The notes beneath the pieces are model-generated. The model was not told the DNA's origin, did not search any database, and worked only from the letters and a program-made list of their open reading frames with translations. A program made the translations under genes and the position numbers. Source: Anticarsia gemmatalis (Eukaryota > Arthropoda > Insecta > Lepidoptera > Erebidae). Taken from it: a DNA stretch of 64,000 nt. Where the stretch lies: the NCBI RefSeq assembly GCF_050436995.1, contig NC_134758.1:10044001-10108000 (forward strand). The letters are read 5' to 3'. Shown here in pieces: positions 22,231-34,260 of the stretch; the stretch's first letter is position 1; each line of letters opens with the position of its first letter.

Positions 22231-23319
22231 GTAGTAGAGAAGTAGTTAACATAGAATATTTTTTCCATAGTATGAGAATATGTACTACATTTTTAAACAC
22301 AGCATCCAGAACAAAACAATATACATTTATTGTGTCAAAACCAGCTGTTAACCATTACTTTAACGGATTTAAACAAAAAAAAACGCGAAAACGCAACAAA
22401 AAACCTCATTAACATAAGAACGGTACTGTTATAATTCCGTATTGTGTTTCGAATAAAATAATCGACCGACTTAAGAATAAAAAAATCGTTTAAGAATAAA
22501 ATAATAGTATGCAAATGTTTAGGGTTAAATGTGCGAGTCGAATTATGTTATTTGGAATAATTGTTTCATTTTAATTTTAGACTTACGTTGTTTCGTTTGG
22601 TTTTTGATATTTTAAATTTATGCCAGTGTTAAACTGTGATTTGGTCGGCGTAAGACTTATCGAGGTGAAAAGTATGTTAAGTGTTAATCCAGGTTAAAAA
22701 CTATGTGTTCCAGATTTTATGAAAAAGTAATTTGGCATTTTCAGAGTCCCCTCCACGTAATGATTTTAAGAATATTTATAATTATGTATACTGAATAATA
22801 TTTTATAGATTGCCATGGCATTTTTTGTAAATTCAAATGACATAATTTTATTTTAGTGTTAACCTAAAAACGTACTTTATAAGCATGGTGGATACATTGA
22901 CTAAGTCTTTTCCAATTTTGGGAGATAAATCTTAGCCCAGCCACTGTATACCAATAAAATTAGTAAGATGTAATTTTAATCAAATTCTATTTTAGGAAAT
23001 AGCTAAGAAATATGTATTATATGATTGCGTTAAACTAGCACGTCTATAATTACTGTGTAATTTTAAATAATAATCGTATGCATCTATTTGACTTAGACTG
23101 TCTTTCTAGGGTTAGTTTATAATGTATGCAGTTTCCGGTAGTGAATAGAACTCCTTAGATTCTTAAGGAAGTGAATTGTCACAAAGCGAAGGGGTTGCTA
23201 TAATGGTATACACCTGTGCTGTTTAAAAAACTATTATACTTCCGTGTCCGCATTATTATATTTATTTATGGAGTATGTAACTTGAATAGGAAATACGATT
23301 AATTTGTAAAGAAATGAAA
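22231..23319. other. AT-rich stretch, nothing recognised
   Basis: There is a local near-repeat TAAGAATAAAA at 22472 and 22490. No gene. Confidence 0.5.
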
Positions 23320-23470
23320 AATATTTTTATTTGTACTTCGTCCGCATAAAAACATGGTCCGGTCAGGCTATATACATTTAGTATACAAAATTTCATTAAA
23401 ACCTACCTTTTTTCGTGAAACAGTAACAAAAATACATACATAAATCCGTCTATCCTCTATATTGGACTAT
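23320..23470 (-). repeat. dispersed repeat R2, diverged reverse copy
   Basis: On the minus strand it has GGATTTATGTATGTATTTTT, GTTACTGTTTCACG, then AGGTTTTAATGAAATTTTGT. It is weaker than the other copies, with a different continuation (ATATAGCCTGACCGGACCAT). Confidence 0.5.
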
Positions 23471-25696
23471 AATTATTTCCTTGCATAAAAAATATAAGCT
23501 CGCAACTTTTAAGTTCCGTAAAACTCTAATACACATTGGGCTCAAAATTAACTTTGTTAACAAGATCTAACGACCCTCGGCCATATTCGAAAATATTTTC
23601 TAAATGTCAATTGCGAATCTTACAAATACCCCTAAAATATTCTAAATGTCATCAACGTGATTCTACATCCGATAAAATACTTTAGTTCCGAAAGTAACTC
23701 AAGCCAGGACACCTTTTAGCATAAATTAACGTCTCTCGAAGGGTTACAGTCATTAAAATAACTTTACAAGCAAAAAATAACTATTATCTATCTTTAGACA
23801 TTGCATGTTGTGATTTAAATGCATTTTGAAACTGATATCCCTGAGAGAAGCGCGTATTCAAATCACAAAACGCGGCCATATTGTTCTTTTTTTGTCTTTT
23901 TAAAATAGAACACGCATATCATTATTGGCCTTTTATTACGAACTTTTTTTTCTTAAAAACCGGTAAGCTATGAATAATACTAAATCATTAGTTCCATTTT
24001 TGAATTTGGAACAGATGTGTTGTTTTTTTTCGCGGTTTTTTAGAATGTTTGGTTTTGAGATTTGAATATGTTCTTTGTTTTTTTGACTGTAGAGTCAAAA
24101 AGTAACGTGAATATTTATTGCAGTTTTTTTAAGCTGTATGCAATGTTGTATTGTAGCATATATTATTTGAAGGGGTTTCAGTTTTAATGTGTCTGAGTAT
24201 TAATCATGTTAAAAGCGATGACTATAAATTACGCTCTCTCCACAACTGCTTAGTAGTAAAACTTTCGCGTTATCGCTTTAGAAATATTCTTTACTTATGT
24301 ACCTTAAGCATTATATTATTGCAATTAGCATTAACTTGTCGAAATCGAATTACAAACATATTGAAAAAATCTCTAGGCTGTAAAATTTTAAAATTCTTTT
24401 TTCGATATTACCTACCATCGAATTCACTAAATTCAAAAATACGAATTCAATCAAAACTTTTTTTATTTCAAACAAGTTTTAAGCCCTCTTCACACGCAGC
24501 TTGATTTCAACAACCGCCGCAGAATATCAATGAGTTAACATTTCAATTTTCCTTTAAAAGGCCTATATTATAACATCGCATTACCTTAATAGGAAGCTAA
24601 AAACGTTAGCAATAAAAAACTGTATCGATACGTCGAAGGTGTTTATCTAGTACTCCATAAAACATTGCAGAATAAAATTAACTATAAAACGACGCATTAT
24701 ACGGAAGGCACCCTATTCCCACACTGTAACCAGTAGCTAAATAAATTTTCAACAGACATCTGCTAGCTAATTGTCTAACGAGCGGCGTGCATAAATTGCG
24801 CGAAATTATTATACATAGTACAAAAAAAAACGGTCACATGGCGACAAGTCTTTATTTTTAAACGCAATCGTCTTGAAACCTGTCGTTTCACAAGCTCAAG
24901 GTGTGAAATTTGCAAAATTAAATGAATTTTTATTTTTTAGAACGCACCTTTGAATCAATTCGAAATTCGACTTTAATACTAGTGATGTACAACACTTTTA
25001 CAAGTCGATCGATCCGCTCTTGTTACCCTTAAAAATTTTAAAGTAATATGCAAATCGACTAACCCATTTCTTACTTACCCTATAATTACAGTATTTTGCA
25101 TATTATTTGATGAATAAATATTTATAAGGAAGTGAAATTGAAGAAGTTTTTTGTTGTAAAACTAGTTCTTTAATAAAGTACGTTGGTTACATTATTTTTT
25201 AAAAGTGTCGCAGGGTGAAGATGCAAATATATTTTGGGTTAATTATTAGCGTGCGAAGATATCCTTGGGAATTGCTTGACTTGTTATAAATTTCCATTTT
25301 ATTTAAATTTTGAAAACTTGATTTCATTCCCACATGAGAAAATACCCTAGGTATCTTTTACATTATTAATTTAAATTCTCAAATGATAACTTGAAGTTAA
25401 TCATGCATGATAATATTTTTATCAACAACTTTTGTAAAGGAACCGTTAAATAACTACTAGTTTATCAATAAGTTTAAGTTATTGATTGATCGAAGTTGGC
25501 TGTAATCATAATTTCGTGTCAATATTCTTAATTTTAATTGATATTATACTTTTAATTAAGTCTTTTTTCTGACCAACACTGCATTCAATTCTACTCTTGA
25601 CTCTCAAACTCTAAATTTTATCAAATTAACTCAATTTGACAAGTAGGCGTGACCCATAAACAACAAAACGCAACCCAAATCAAACATTTATCCCTA
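23471..25696. other. AT-rich stretch, nothing recognised
   Basis: The longest open frame of the window (24187-24504, 105 codons) lies here. It is rich in L, S, K, I and N as expected for AT-rich DNA and has no recognisable domain, so it is not called. Confidence 0.5.
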
Positions 25697-25841
25697 ATCG
25701 ATTCCAACAATAGACCGAACTAATATCGATTGAATGAATGGTAACCACTTGACTCGTGTTAAAAATCGATTGAATACAACCCTATTCTATTGTGTTGTAT
25801 CGATTTATAGAGGGGCACAATTGGGCGTATTGTAAATCGAT
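25697..25841. promoter_or_regulatory. cluster of five ATCGAT words
   Basis: ATCGAT occurs at 25697, 25725, 25765, 25799 and 25836. Most are AATCGATT or TATCGATT. In insects TATCGATA-like words bind DREF and ATCGAT-containing words bind Cut/Onecut-class factors. Regulatory function here is inference from motif density only. Confidence 0.25.
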
Positions 25842-26007
25842 TTATTCAATTTCGGTTTTGTAATATTTTGACAAGTAATTGTATGTAGTTGTTGACTGTT
25901 GATGAGTATGATTGGGTATTTAGTTTTGTTGTAAAAGCTTTTTATAGTCTTTATATACTTATCTTATCTTAACTTTTATTTTTAAAAATATTTATTTTTT
26001 AATAAAA
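25842..26007. other. short AT-rich gap
   Basis: Nothing recognised. Confidence 0.4.
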
Positions 26008-26060
26008 ATACGGGAACTGATGCGAACACGCATTTTACCTCGAAATGCCTCTTCGTGATT
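26008..26060 (+). repeat. half-copy of the ACACGCATTTTACCT foldback repeat
   Basis: ATACGGGAACTGATGCGAAC followed by ACGCATTTTACCTCGAAATG matches, in reverse orientation, the centre of the foldback at 57778-57876 (ATACGGGAATTAACGCTAAC, ACGCATTTTACC). Two separate places share about 40 bases, which indicates a dispersed element. Confidence 0.6.
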
Positions 26061-26734
26061 AATTTTGCATGACTAGGTTTATAATTAAAAGACTAACCTA
26101 ACGAAATTGTTTTTGGAAATTCCTAACAAATGTCAATGAAAAAATTCTAATTGTAAGGAAAATAAATTTTTCATATTAAACTATACACAGGACTTTTTGA
26201 TTGACACGTCATGATTATTACCTGTTATATAAGTACGTTTGGCTCTTTATAACAAAACATAAGTAACATCAATTAGACCTAGAAGAGCTACATTATGGTT
26301 ACATTTGTATAGATGACATTTTGGCAATATTTCTTCCTTTATTCCTTTTTTCATAATAAACTTTTCAACGTAGCTTAGATATTTGTAAAAAACAAACTTT
26401 CATTCCAATTACATACTGAACTAATTTACTTTTTAAATATACGAACATCAATTAGGTAACTAGTTAGGTTGTGTACTGTACACATGATATAACTATGATG
26501 GCATAGCACCTCGACATGCGAATTCACCATCTTCCGTGCAAAGAATATATTTATTTACTTTGTTGCCATAGGTTTTATGTAATAAGAGAATTACTCAACA
26601 TGACATGTTCATTCAACTCTACCTTTCTTCAGCCGCAAGCTACAACTTATTTATTTCAATTACAATATCATATAGTTGTTTTTTATCTTCAGATTTGCGT
26701 AAACTTAAAAATATAATGCGTGTTATACCTGAAG
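26061..26734. other. AT-rich stretch, nothing recognised
   Basis: No supported feature. Confidence 0.45.
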
Positions 26735-26800
26735 ATATAGGCAGTGGTGTTTGCAGACACTCGTTTCGCCGTTGACAATGTTAGTCCCATGTAATAGAGA
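26735..26800 (-). repeat. SINE fragment (family C body)
   Basis: GGCAGTGGTGTTTGCAGACA, TTTCGCCGTTGAC and TTAGTCCCATGTAATAGAG match, on the minus strand, the body CCCATGTAATAGGG, TTTCGCCA of family C SINEs. Confidence 0.5.
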
Positions 26801-27054
26801 ACGAATTATGAATTGCGCAGAAGATTTTTACTACTGTCAGAAATCAGTCCTTAACTCCATGTTCTTGGGAAGAAAATATGATGTGACAGCCCCACAACGT
26901 GGGATAAGGATAAGAAAAAGAAGCAGTAGTTTGTTGCTTTATTCATATTATTTTTAGAAACAAGGCTATTTATTACATACTTTAATAGGCGGTATTTAAC
27001 ACGACATTTCTCTTTAAAGGTATATTTAAAACGTCGTGTGGTTATTTGTTAAAG
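26801..27054. other. short AT-rich gap
   Basis: Contains ACGTCGTGTGG-type words but nothing assigned. Confidence 0.35.
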
Positions 27055-27120
27055 ATAGCATGTCAAATATAGGCCTAAAGGCTTCACAACTTTGACACTA
27101 TATTGACCACTAACCAGGCT
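27055..27120 (+). repeat. 5S-derived SINE tail, truncated copy
   Basis: CATGTCAAATATAGGCCTAA, then CTTTGACACTATATTGACCA and CTAACCA match the 3' part of the SINE at 19938-20205. The 5S head is absent. Confidence 0.7.
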
Positions 27121-28204
27121 TTTTATTTGCACCTTGTACATCACATACAAAAAACGTACCCACTATAATTTGTAATATATCACTGTCGTTAAAAAATAAT
27201 CCAACGTTCTTTTACCATCAAATTAAATTATAATTTTACCAAAATCCATTTAAGGTATGCACCTGCTAAGGCGACAGTGGACATTTTTTATTCAAAATAT
27301 CATAACAATAGGTCAATTTGTAAGCAATACAGCTTTTAATTTTATTACTTTTGGCCGGTGGTGCGATGCAAATGCTTATTTAATGGCTGATCCTTAATAA
27401 ATATGAGTGAAAGGTACCTTAAATGGATGCTAAAGTGAATGTATAAATTATATTCTTTTACAGAAAAATGTAAGTTGTCCATTGTTTTTTATGATAATAA
27501 AATTTAACCGCGTTCGGTAGAAATATCGTGTAGAAAAATTCAAAATGTTCTGTGGTTTTTATCAACTGAAGGAAACGTGATAATGGTGTGGTTTAATTTT
27601 TCTTGTATATCGTGTGCAGTCGAAAGTAAAAATATGTATACAAAACCGTGAACAGGAAAATGCAAAAATATGCTTATACTGCCACAATTTTGGCAGCGTT
27701 GTAGCAATAATTATAGTAAAATTAATACCATTCATCAACGTCAAAATAATTTTACAGTCACTGTAAATTAATTGCTGACCAATAGCAGTAATTAAACTGT
27801 TAATTTCATAAAAGTACTATTGAAAATTTATTTATTAATCCTTTATATTAGGTATATCTATTATTAAGTGGTAAACGAGAGGTAAACTAAAATGTGATTA
27901 CTAAAATAAGACAACGAGTACTTATTATGGCTCGCAACTGTACCTATAAATTTTTATTGCTTTAAAATGTGTTGTGATGTTCAAAACGAGTAATTTTGAA
28001 GCCGTGATAAATATTTAAATTGGATTAAAATTATCTTGAACATGCTTAAGCTGATGTCCAATAACAATTTGTTTCATAATAATATTTTATATTCATAATA
28101 TTACCTAATATGGACATAGGCATTCAGTATATTAATAAAATTCCTTTTTTTCTATAGATTAAGTATTCATGATAGATTTTTAACAAGATAAAACTATAGC
28201 TTAT
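27121..28204. other. AT-rich stretch, nothing recognised
   Basis: No supported feature. Confidence 0.5.
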
Positions 28205-28310
28205 TAGATGGGACTGATATTGTTAACGAGGAAACGTGAGTGTCTTTTATACACCTATGTCTTCACCTTTTAGTATAATAGGCGTGATATATTTATAAAA
28301 CAATGGCCGT
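28205..28310 (+). repeat. SINE tail fragment (family C)
   Basis: GATGGGACTGATATTGTTAA, GTCTTTTATACACC, TGTCTTCACCTTTTAGTATA and ATAGGCGTGATATATT follow the family C body and tail order. Confidence 0.6.
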
Positions 28311-30479
28311 CTACGGGTTTTTTAAATGCGAAACAAATGTATTCTGAATTATTTGGCCATTTCACAATATATACTTCTTTTCTCGGTACGCATTATTATA
28401 TTCTTTTTAGTTTGAGTCTTTAAATATACCTGAGCGTCATCATATACAAACGCTACTTATGTATATCTACATTATTCATGTAATAATATGACGAAATTAA
28501 TATAAGTTTTCAAGTTTAAACTCTAAAGATTATCGTAGCTCACTTGAACATCAAATACCTAATATACCAAATTATAAAACAAATAAATCAAATAAAATGT
28601 ATTGTTAGGGACAGCTGAAAATCAGTGCTGTGCCTAGTCCAGCGTACACTAAGCTGTATCCCTTTGTTACATATAAATGTACTGACTAGTTACTAAGTTA
28701 ACTTTTATTTTATGTGTAACAAAAATAAATGGTTTAAATAGTTAGCAAAAAAACTTTGATTAAACTCTCCCTTACTACTTATTTATCGTATATTTGAGAT
28801 TCACTCAAGCAGTATTTCGTCACCATATCTTAGGTCAACGACCCGTGCCCTGCAACAGAGGGTGGTTTGACAGCCTGTGCAAACTTATGTTTTATTCAAT
28901 TATACTTTTAAGTGATTGATCATCCCGCCTTTGTGTATGTAAAGTCTTAGGCTTGGGATGTAGGTATATAAGATTTTTTACTGTAACCAAAGTGTAATAA
29001 TGGCTGAATTTTTTTGTTACTGACGCATGCTTCTTATGTATTGTTGGGAGAGAATCGAGTAGATTTATCTTTGTTGACCGATGACACATTGAATTTATCA
29101 AAGGTATATGAAAAGGTTCTCAAAAATAAATCTTGGATGGAACATACATCCCAAATGCTTGAGCTTGCTGCTATTTTGTATTACTATTAAAATGTTAAAT
29201 TTAGAAATAATTATAGATCGTAAACCTAACTCATTTTAACGATAACACTAGCCTGAGACGTCACATGCTAGCATTTTCATACAAAAAAGCTTTTGACATT
29301 ACATAACAAAGTAACTGATTTTACTAATATACGGGTGATTTTAGTAAAAAGTTTTTTGTACTCTTAACAATTATAGTTCTTTGTCCAATCAGCATAAGCA
29401 AGCAACCTTTAAAATTACAAACTTATTTTTGTAGACTTTTTGCAATGGTAGTGTGAAAGAAAAAACAATAGGAATCCTAACTATTTATTCTAATACTTAT
29501 TTTAATCTAAAAAAAAGGAAACGAAAATTGGCTCGAAATCCGCCATTTTTCTATAAAACAACTAAGCATTAAAATCATCAAAATTAATATTTCACTCGTC
29601 TTAATACTCGAGAAAGTTGTGGATAGGTCACATCTGCTTATCCCCCAAGGGATTTAATTACGGGGATTGCGTTGAATGAACAGTATTGTATTACAAAGAT
29701 GAATTATTAATTTAAATGTTTATTATGGGACCGCGAAATATCAGTCAAGTCATGAAATATCTATGAAGTTTATGGTGAATATACATTAGTAAATATATGT
29801 TAGTAAGAGTAGTCTAAGTATCCAGCAGACTAATAATACCGAAACTGATATTACATACTATATTAATGGCTCTATTTAATAACGTAAGATTATGGTTAGA
29901 AATGCTCAAATAATGAATAGGAAAACACACACAATTTTTTACAAAAAGTAAAATAACTTCTCAAAAATTCGAAAAAGTAGCATTAGATCAAAAATGATTA
30001 TTAAAAATACAAAACAAACTATACCTAAAGGTATATTTTGTTTGCAAATAACAACCTACTATTAATTACGGCCCTACTAATTTTAAATCGTGTAATAACA
30101 CAGCATAACTCAATCGCAAAGAAATCTTCAAATGTGTCGAATCAAACAACATCAATGGAATTTATAAATAACATATTACGAGGTCTTCAAATAATCGTAC
30201 GTACTAATTGTGAATACCACGTGCCCAAGAGATCAAACATCAAACAATTTTAATCAGGAACCATTCATATTTTTAATGAGTACGCCTTTAGGGAACAAGC
30301 CAAGCATATGAGTCTCAGATCAGAGGCAAAAGACACAGCCATTCAACCTTTTGAGATATTTATGAAAAACACAAACGAATTAGAAAAAACGGCCCGCACA
30401 ATTATTTCGTACAGACGCACAAAAGAAACGAGGAAACGAGTGGACGAAAAAATATAAGCTTTGTTATCGAAATTGGAAA
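28311..30479. other. AT-rich stretch, one possible decayed repeat
   Basis: At 28610-28670, GACAGCTGAAAATCAGTGCT and CAGCGTACACTAAGCTGTAT look like a decayed dispersed repeat, not assigned. The rest holds nothing I recognise. Open frames at 28892-29101 and 30038-30253 are not protein-like. Confidence 0.4.
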
Positions 30480-31030
30480 TGAAACGTATCCGTAGGTACC
30501 TAAGAGAAGTTCGGCTTCCGTCGGGTGCATTTTTTTTTTCAATCCAAATGCGTATAAAAACACCCCACCGCGTATGAAACATTACCCCTACGTCCAATAG
30601 AGCCGTGCCCCAAACAGCCTCTCATTTTTATAAACAGATTTTTTTCTTTGCGATAGAAAGGGACAGGTAATCCGCTGTCACATTTGTCGAGTATTTTTCT
30701 GCGGGTGGGAAAGAGACGGATCGAATTAAAAAGTTCGGTCTGTGGATAAAGAAAGCTCAGGTACGGATAAGGGTGTGGAATGAAGAAAAAAGGGATACGA
30801 CGTGGGGTGGCAGCCACCCCTCGGTGGGGTGGGGGCTGATATCGAAGTTCCCGGTGGCGCCGCTAGATGGGGGTGCGAAGGAAAGTTTTTTTTTATTGAA
30901 TTTCGGCGAGTTTTGGCATAATGATGATGGATTGTGCTGTGGCTTTCGCCTGATAAGTTTTTGGCGGATTTTTCCGCGGCAAGTAATGTGTTTGGAGATT
31001 TTTTTTTATAAATTAGGTGGTTACGGTATG
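30480..31030. other. GC-richer patch with several overlapping short frames
   Basis: Base composition shifts to clearly more G and C, with short homopolymer T runs, between AT-rich flanks. Open frames of 70-92 codons exist on both strands and overlap each other, which suggests that composition rather than coding keeps them open. The patch holds GGCGCCGCTAGATGGGGG (CTCF-like, reverse sense) at about 30854 and the nested hairpin at 30804-30832. It could be a promoter, an enhancer or an unrecognised exon. Confidence 0.35.
30804..30832. repeat. three-arm inverted repeat able to form two alternative hairpins
   Basis: GGGGTGG (30804-30810), CCACCCC (30814-30820) and GGGGTGG (30826-30832) are separated by CAG and TCGGT. 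The middle arm can pair with either neighbour but not both. Confidence 0.85.
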
Positions 31031-31539
31031 GCTGTCAGTTTTTTTTAAGTCAGGGGTTGTGTATTGATTATGCTTGGCTGATATAGCTTGAGTACTTTTA
31101 ATTTTAGATAGCATAAGATGGTATTAATATTGCTTGCTTGATTTATTTTGTAGATTCCCTTTTAAATAAAGTTTAACTTAAGAATGCACTTACTTTATTT
31201 ATTGATATGTTTTAACAAGTATTATTAAAAATTCAAAAAATATTATTGCTTACGTAAAACCAACATCATAAAAAACGACAAGAAGAACTAACAAGAAGGA
31301 TCACGAAAGAAAAAAATCCAAAAAAAAACATTTTTTAAAATATATTTCAACATCTAATTGGAATGCGTAACCACATACAAATTACAACTAAACCGGTACT
31401 AGACAGCCAAAAAACAAGTGACAATCTCATTAAAACATACTCTGCCACTCAAATAAGAGTAAAATTGCACGAAACTTTCATAAGACTTTTTCACATTTAC
31501 CGCGCCACTCTTTTGTTTCGAAAAAATCATTACAACTTT
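31031..31539. other. AT-rich stretch, nothing recognised
   Basis: An A-rich run lies at 31260-31340. No gene. Confidence 0.45.
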
Positions 31540-32145
31540 TTTTCCCCGTCGCGACATTTTGTCGTGCGACTATTATGCGCACTTGCGTCGAAATCTTTTA
31601 ATTAGCGCGCACTCGACGCGTCGCACCTTTCAGCTGCGGTAATGAGACAAGCCCTTAAACCGTCTGCCTGGTAACTAGTCGAAAAAGTATGGGATACACT
31701 AGGGGGCAAAATGTCCCGCGACATGTGTGTCGTGCAACATGGCCCTTAGTACGCAATATCACTTGAAATACACGATTTTGTCTCCACAACTCGATCTTGG
31801 GACAAATGTCCCACGACATATTATGTATACAATGCAACATAAATCACCAAATTTTTCTCTATGTAACATCGAGATTAAATAAAATGATAATAATAATGAT
31901 TCGCAAGTGCGTTTGCACACGGGAACATGTCGCCTATGAGTTTCTATTGCCGATGTCGCGTGGGGACAAAAATTGTTGCGTATCGGAGATTTATGTTAAT
32001 TTATTACAAAGCCTATATCGCTGCAAACATCTGGCGACATAATGTAAGATATCGTGTAAAGTCCGGCTACATCGCACAACGTCCCTCAACATCGCTAAAC
32101 ACGTGTCCCAGAACATTTGTCCCTCAGTGTGTCCCAAGCTTTAAA
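31540..32145. repeat. cluster of degenerate GTCGCGACAT / TGTCCC words
   Basis: Over about 600 bases, variants of one phrase recur: GTCGCGACATTTTGTCGTGC (31549), AATGTCCCGCGACATGTGTG (31709), AATGTCCCACGACATATTAT (31805), AACATGTCGCC (31923), GATGTCGCGTGGGGACAAAA (31952), CATCTGGCGACATAATG (32029), ACATCGCACAACGTCCC (32069) and ACATTTGTCCC (32114). They occur on both strands at irregular spacing. I do not recognise the family. Confidence 0.55.
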
Positions 32146-33010
32146 GTGTGATTTCGTTATTGCGGTTTGGTAGTTTTGGTTTTTGCATGCAATTGGATTG
32201 CCGTAAAGGTGTCTAATTTGATGTTTCAGTGAGCTTTCCAATTATTTTTTGGGCTTAAGTGGAGTACGTGGAGTAATTTTATTAAAAAAATTGGTAGCTT
32301 GTTTGGTATTTTTTGGGAAATGTACCTTTTTTATTTAGCGTTCTTTTAGTCTCTTCCTAGCTATAGAAATAAATTATGATTTTATACGTAAATTGTACAA
32401 TATAAATCTAATAAGAAGTCTACTATTAGCATTATATTTTTGCAAGAAGTTAAGTTTTGTCACCAAGTTGTAACAATATTATTTTTTTGCTCCAAGAGTT
32501 TCTATTCTATGAACTAAGAATTCCCTACACGTAATTTGGATAAAGGCCAATATAAAAAAATACAACTAGACTGGTACGTCTAAAAATCGCTTATTCCTTA
32601 CAACTTATCACAAAAACAAATTCAATAATTATGCTCATACCTTCCATTTGCACTAAACACAGCTTAACTAAGTAACTGGTACTACTAAGCCCTCTCAAAC
32701 TATTTTCAAAGCAAAATTTCTTCAAGAAAAAATCCTTCTATCAGACTGTCTATACAACTACGCTTTTCTACGTTAAAAGGTAGGCAGTAGAAGTGTAAAT
32801 ACCTTACAAAAAAAGCCTCTTCAACAAAGTGAACAATTATTCTAAGTCTAAAGTCATTGATGCGTTAATTACTGTATTCGATGCCCCATTAAGTTTAATG
32901 GCGACTTCACTTTATAGCCTATTGTACTGCCTACCCTGTAAGGTGTAGATCGATATCTTTTGTATTAACATAGTACAAGCTCTTACTTTTTATTCTAACG
33001 TTTATGGTTA
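32146..33010. other. AT-rich stretch, possible SINE C fragment
   Basis: GTTAAAAGGTAGGCAGTAGA at 32770 resembles a minus-strand family C tail. Nothing else was recognised. Confidence 0.4.
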
Positions 33011-33427
33011 CTAGCTGACCCGCGCAACTTCGCTTGCGTCACATAAGAGAGAATGAGTCATAATTTTCCCCGTTTTTGTAACATTTTTCACTGGCACTCT
33101 TCGCCCATTGGTCATAGCGTGATGATATATAGCCTATAGCCTTCCTCGATAAATGAGCTATCTAACACTGAAAGAATTTTTCAAATCGGACCAGTGGTTC
33201 CTGAGATTAGCGCGTTCAAACAAACAAACAAACAAACAATCAAACAAACAAACTCTTCGGCTATATAATATTAGTATAGATATATAGCCTATAGCCTTCC
33301 TCGATAAGTGAGCTATCTAACACTGAAAGAATTTTTCAAATCGGAGCAGTGGTTCCTGAGATTAGTGCGTTCAAACAAACAAACAATCAAACAAACAAAC
33401 TCTTCAGCTTTATAATATTAGTATAGA
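33011..33427 (-). mobile_element. non-autonomous Helitron, copy 2, with duplicated 5' half
   Basis: On the minus strand the full element runs from about 33280 (TCTATACTAATATTATATAG) to CTAG at 33011, with the CGCAA/TTGCG hairpin intact. The segment 33281-33427 repeats its 5' half almost exactly (TATATAGCCTATAGCCTTCC through GTTTG runs to TCTATAC). The two 5' ends lie in tandem ahead of one 3' end. Confidence 0.9.
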
Positions 33428-33449
33428 TTACTAGTTTATCATTAGCTAC

Positions 33450-33560
33450 ATAGTTAGGGCTTGCCTATTACATGGGACTTACATTGTAAATGGTGAAATG
33501 TGATGTATTTTATACTCTTATACGCTTTTGGGTATAACAGGCGTGATGTTATGTGTAAGG
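33450..33560 (+). repeat. SINE tail fragment (family C)
   Basis: GGGCTTGCCTATTACATGGG, ACTTACATTGTAAATGGTGA, then GGTATAACAGGCGTGATGTT give the family C body and tail. Confidence 0.7.
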
Positions 33561-34097
33561 TAAATAAACGGTTGTGAGGTTAAGTAAAGGTGAAAAGGTT
33601 GAGCAATAGATTGGTAGCCATTATGGTCTATTGTCAGTTAGTTACAATCTAATAAGAATTTTAGCATCAAAGGCATTTTATTTCCTTTTATTAAGCATAG
33701 CTCTAATTTTGATTGTAAGAAACGAAGTTTACGAATTTCTCTCCTAGGCCATGTAAATTTAGGAGTTATACATAACTATCATGCATTAATTTATTAGGAT
33801 TGGTTGCCTGCCTCGGACCCTATCGCTGGGCCCTTTATCAAAAAACATCAAATCCTCGGCTTGATCAACGTCATTCCATCAATATTTCCTAATCCCTTCC
33901 AATCAATAATAGTCATTCAAATAACCACAAATTAAACTCCAAACCAATTAACAAGCGAACAAAAACAAGCCAGACTTAGAAATAAAATATATAAGAAAAG
34001 CCTTATATTTTCTATTGGGGAACAACTCAACCTTTCACAAATATCCAATTTGGGCTTCGTATAAGCAATAAATAAGAGGAAAAGGCTTTCCCAGACG
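33561..34097. other. AT-rich stretch, nothing recognised
   Basis: No supported feature. Confidence 0.45.
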
Positions 34098-34260
34098 GTA
34101 GAGGGAAAAAAAGAGGGGAAAAAAAGTGGGTAAAAAAAGTAAAAAAGGCACTGGATCGAAGTCTTTCGTCCGCCGGATCCAATAATCCGGCCGTCTGTCC
34201 GCTTGCCTAATGTGATCGTAGCCTAATGAAAAACGCTCAGACCTTATTCGTAGGGAAGGG
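34098..34260. other. purine-rich tract followed by a GC-richer patch
   Basis: 34098-34148 is almost entirely A and G in blocks (GAGGGAAAAAAAGAGGGGAA and following). The next 110 bases are GC-richer, with CCGGATCCAATAATCCGG (34172-34189) as a near-palindrome. No domain appears in the frames here. The make-up resembles the patches at 30.5, 53.65 and 56.75 kb. Confidence 0.35.

Noticed and set aside
24187..24504. 105-codon open frame, the longest of the window
   Set aside because: Composition follows AT-rich DNA, and there is no domain, no promoter context and no splice structure. A frame of this length is expected by chance in 64 kb of such DNA.
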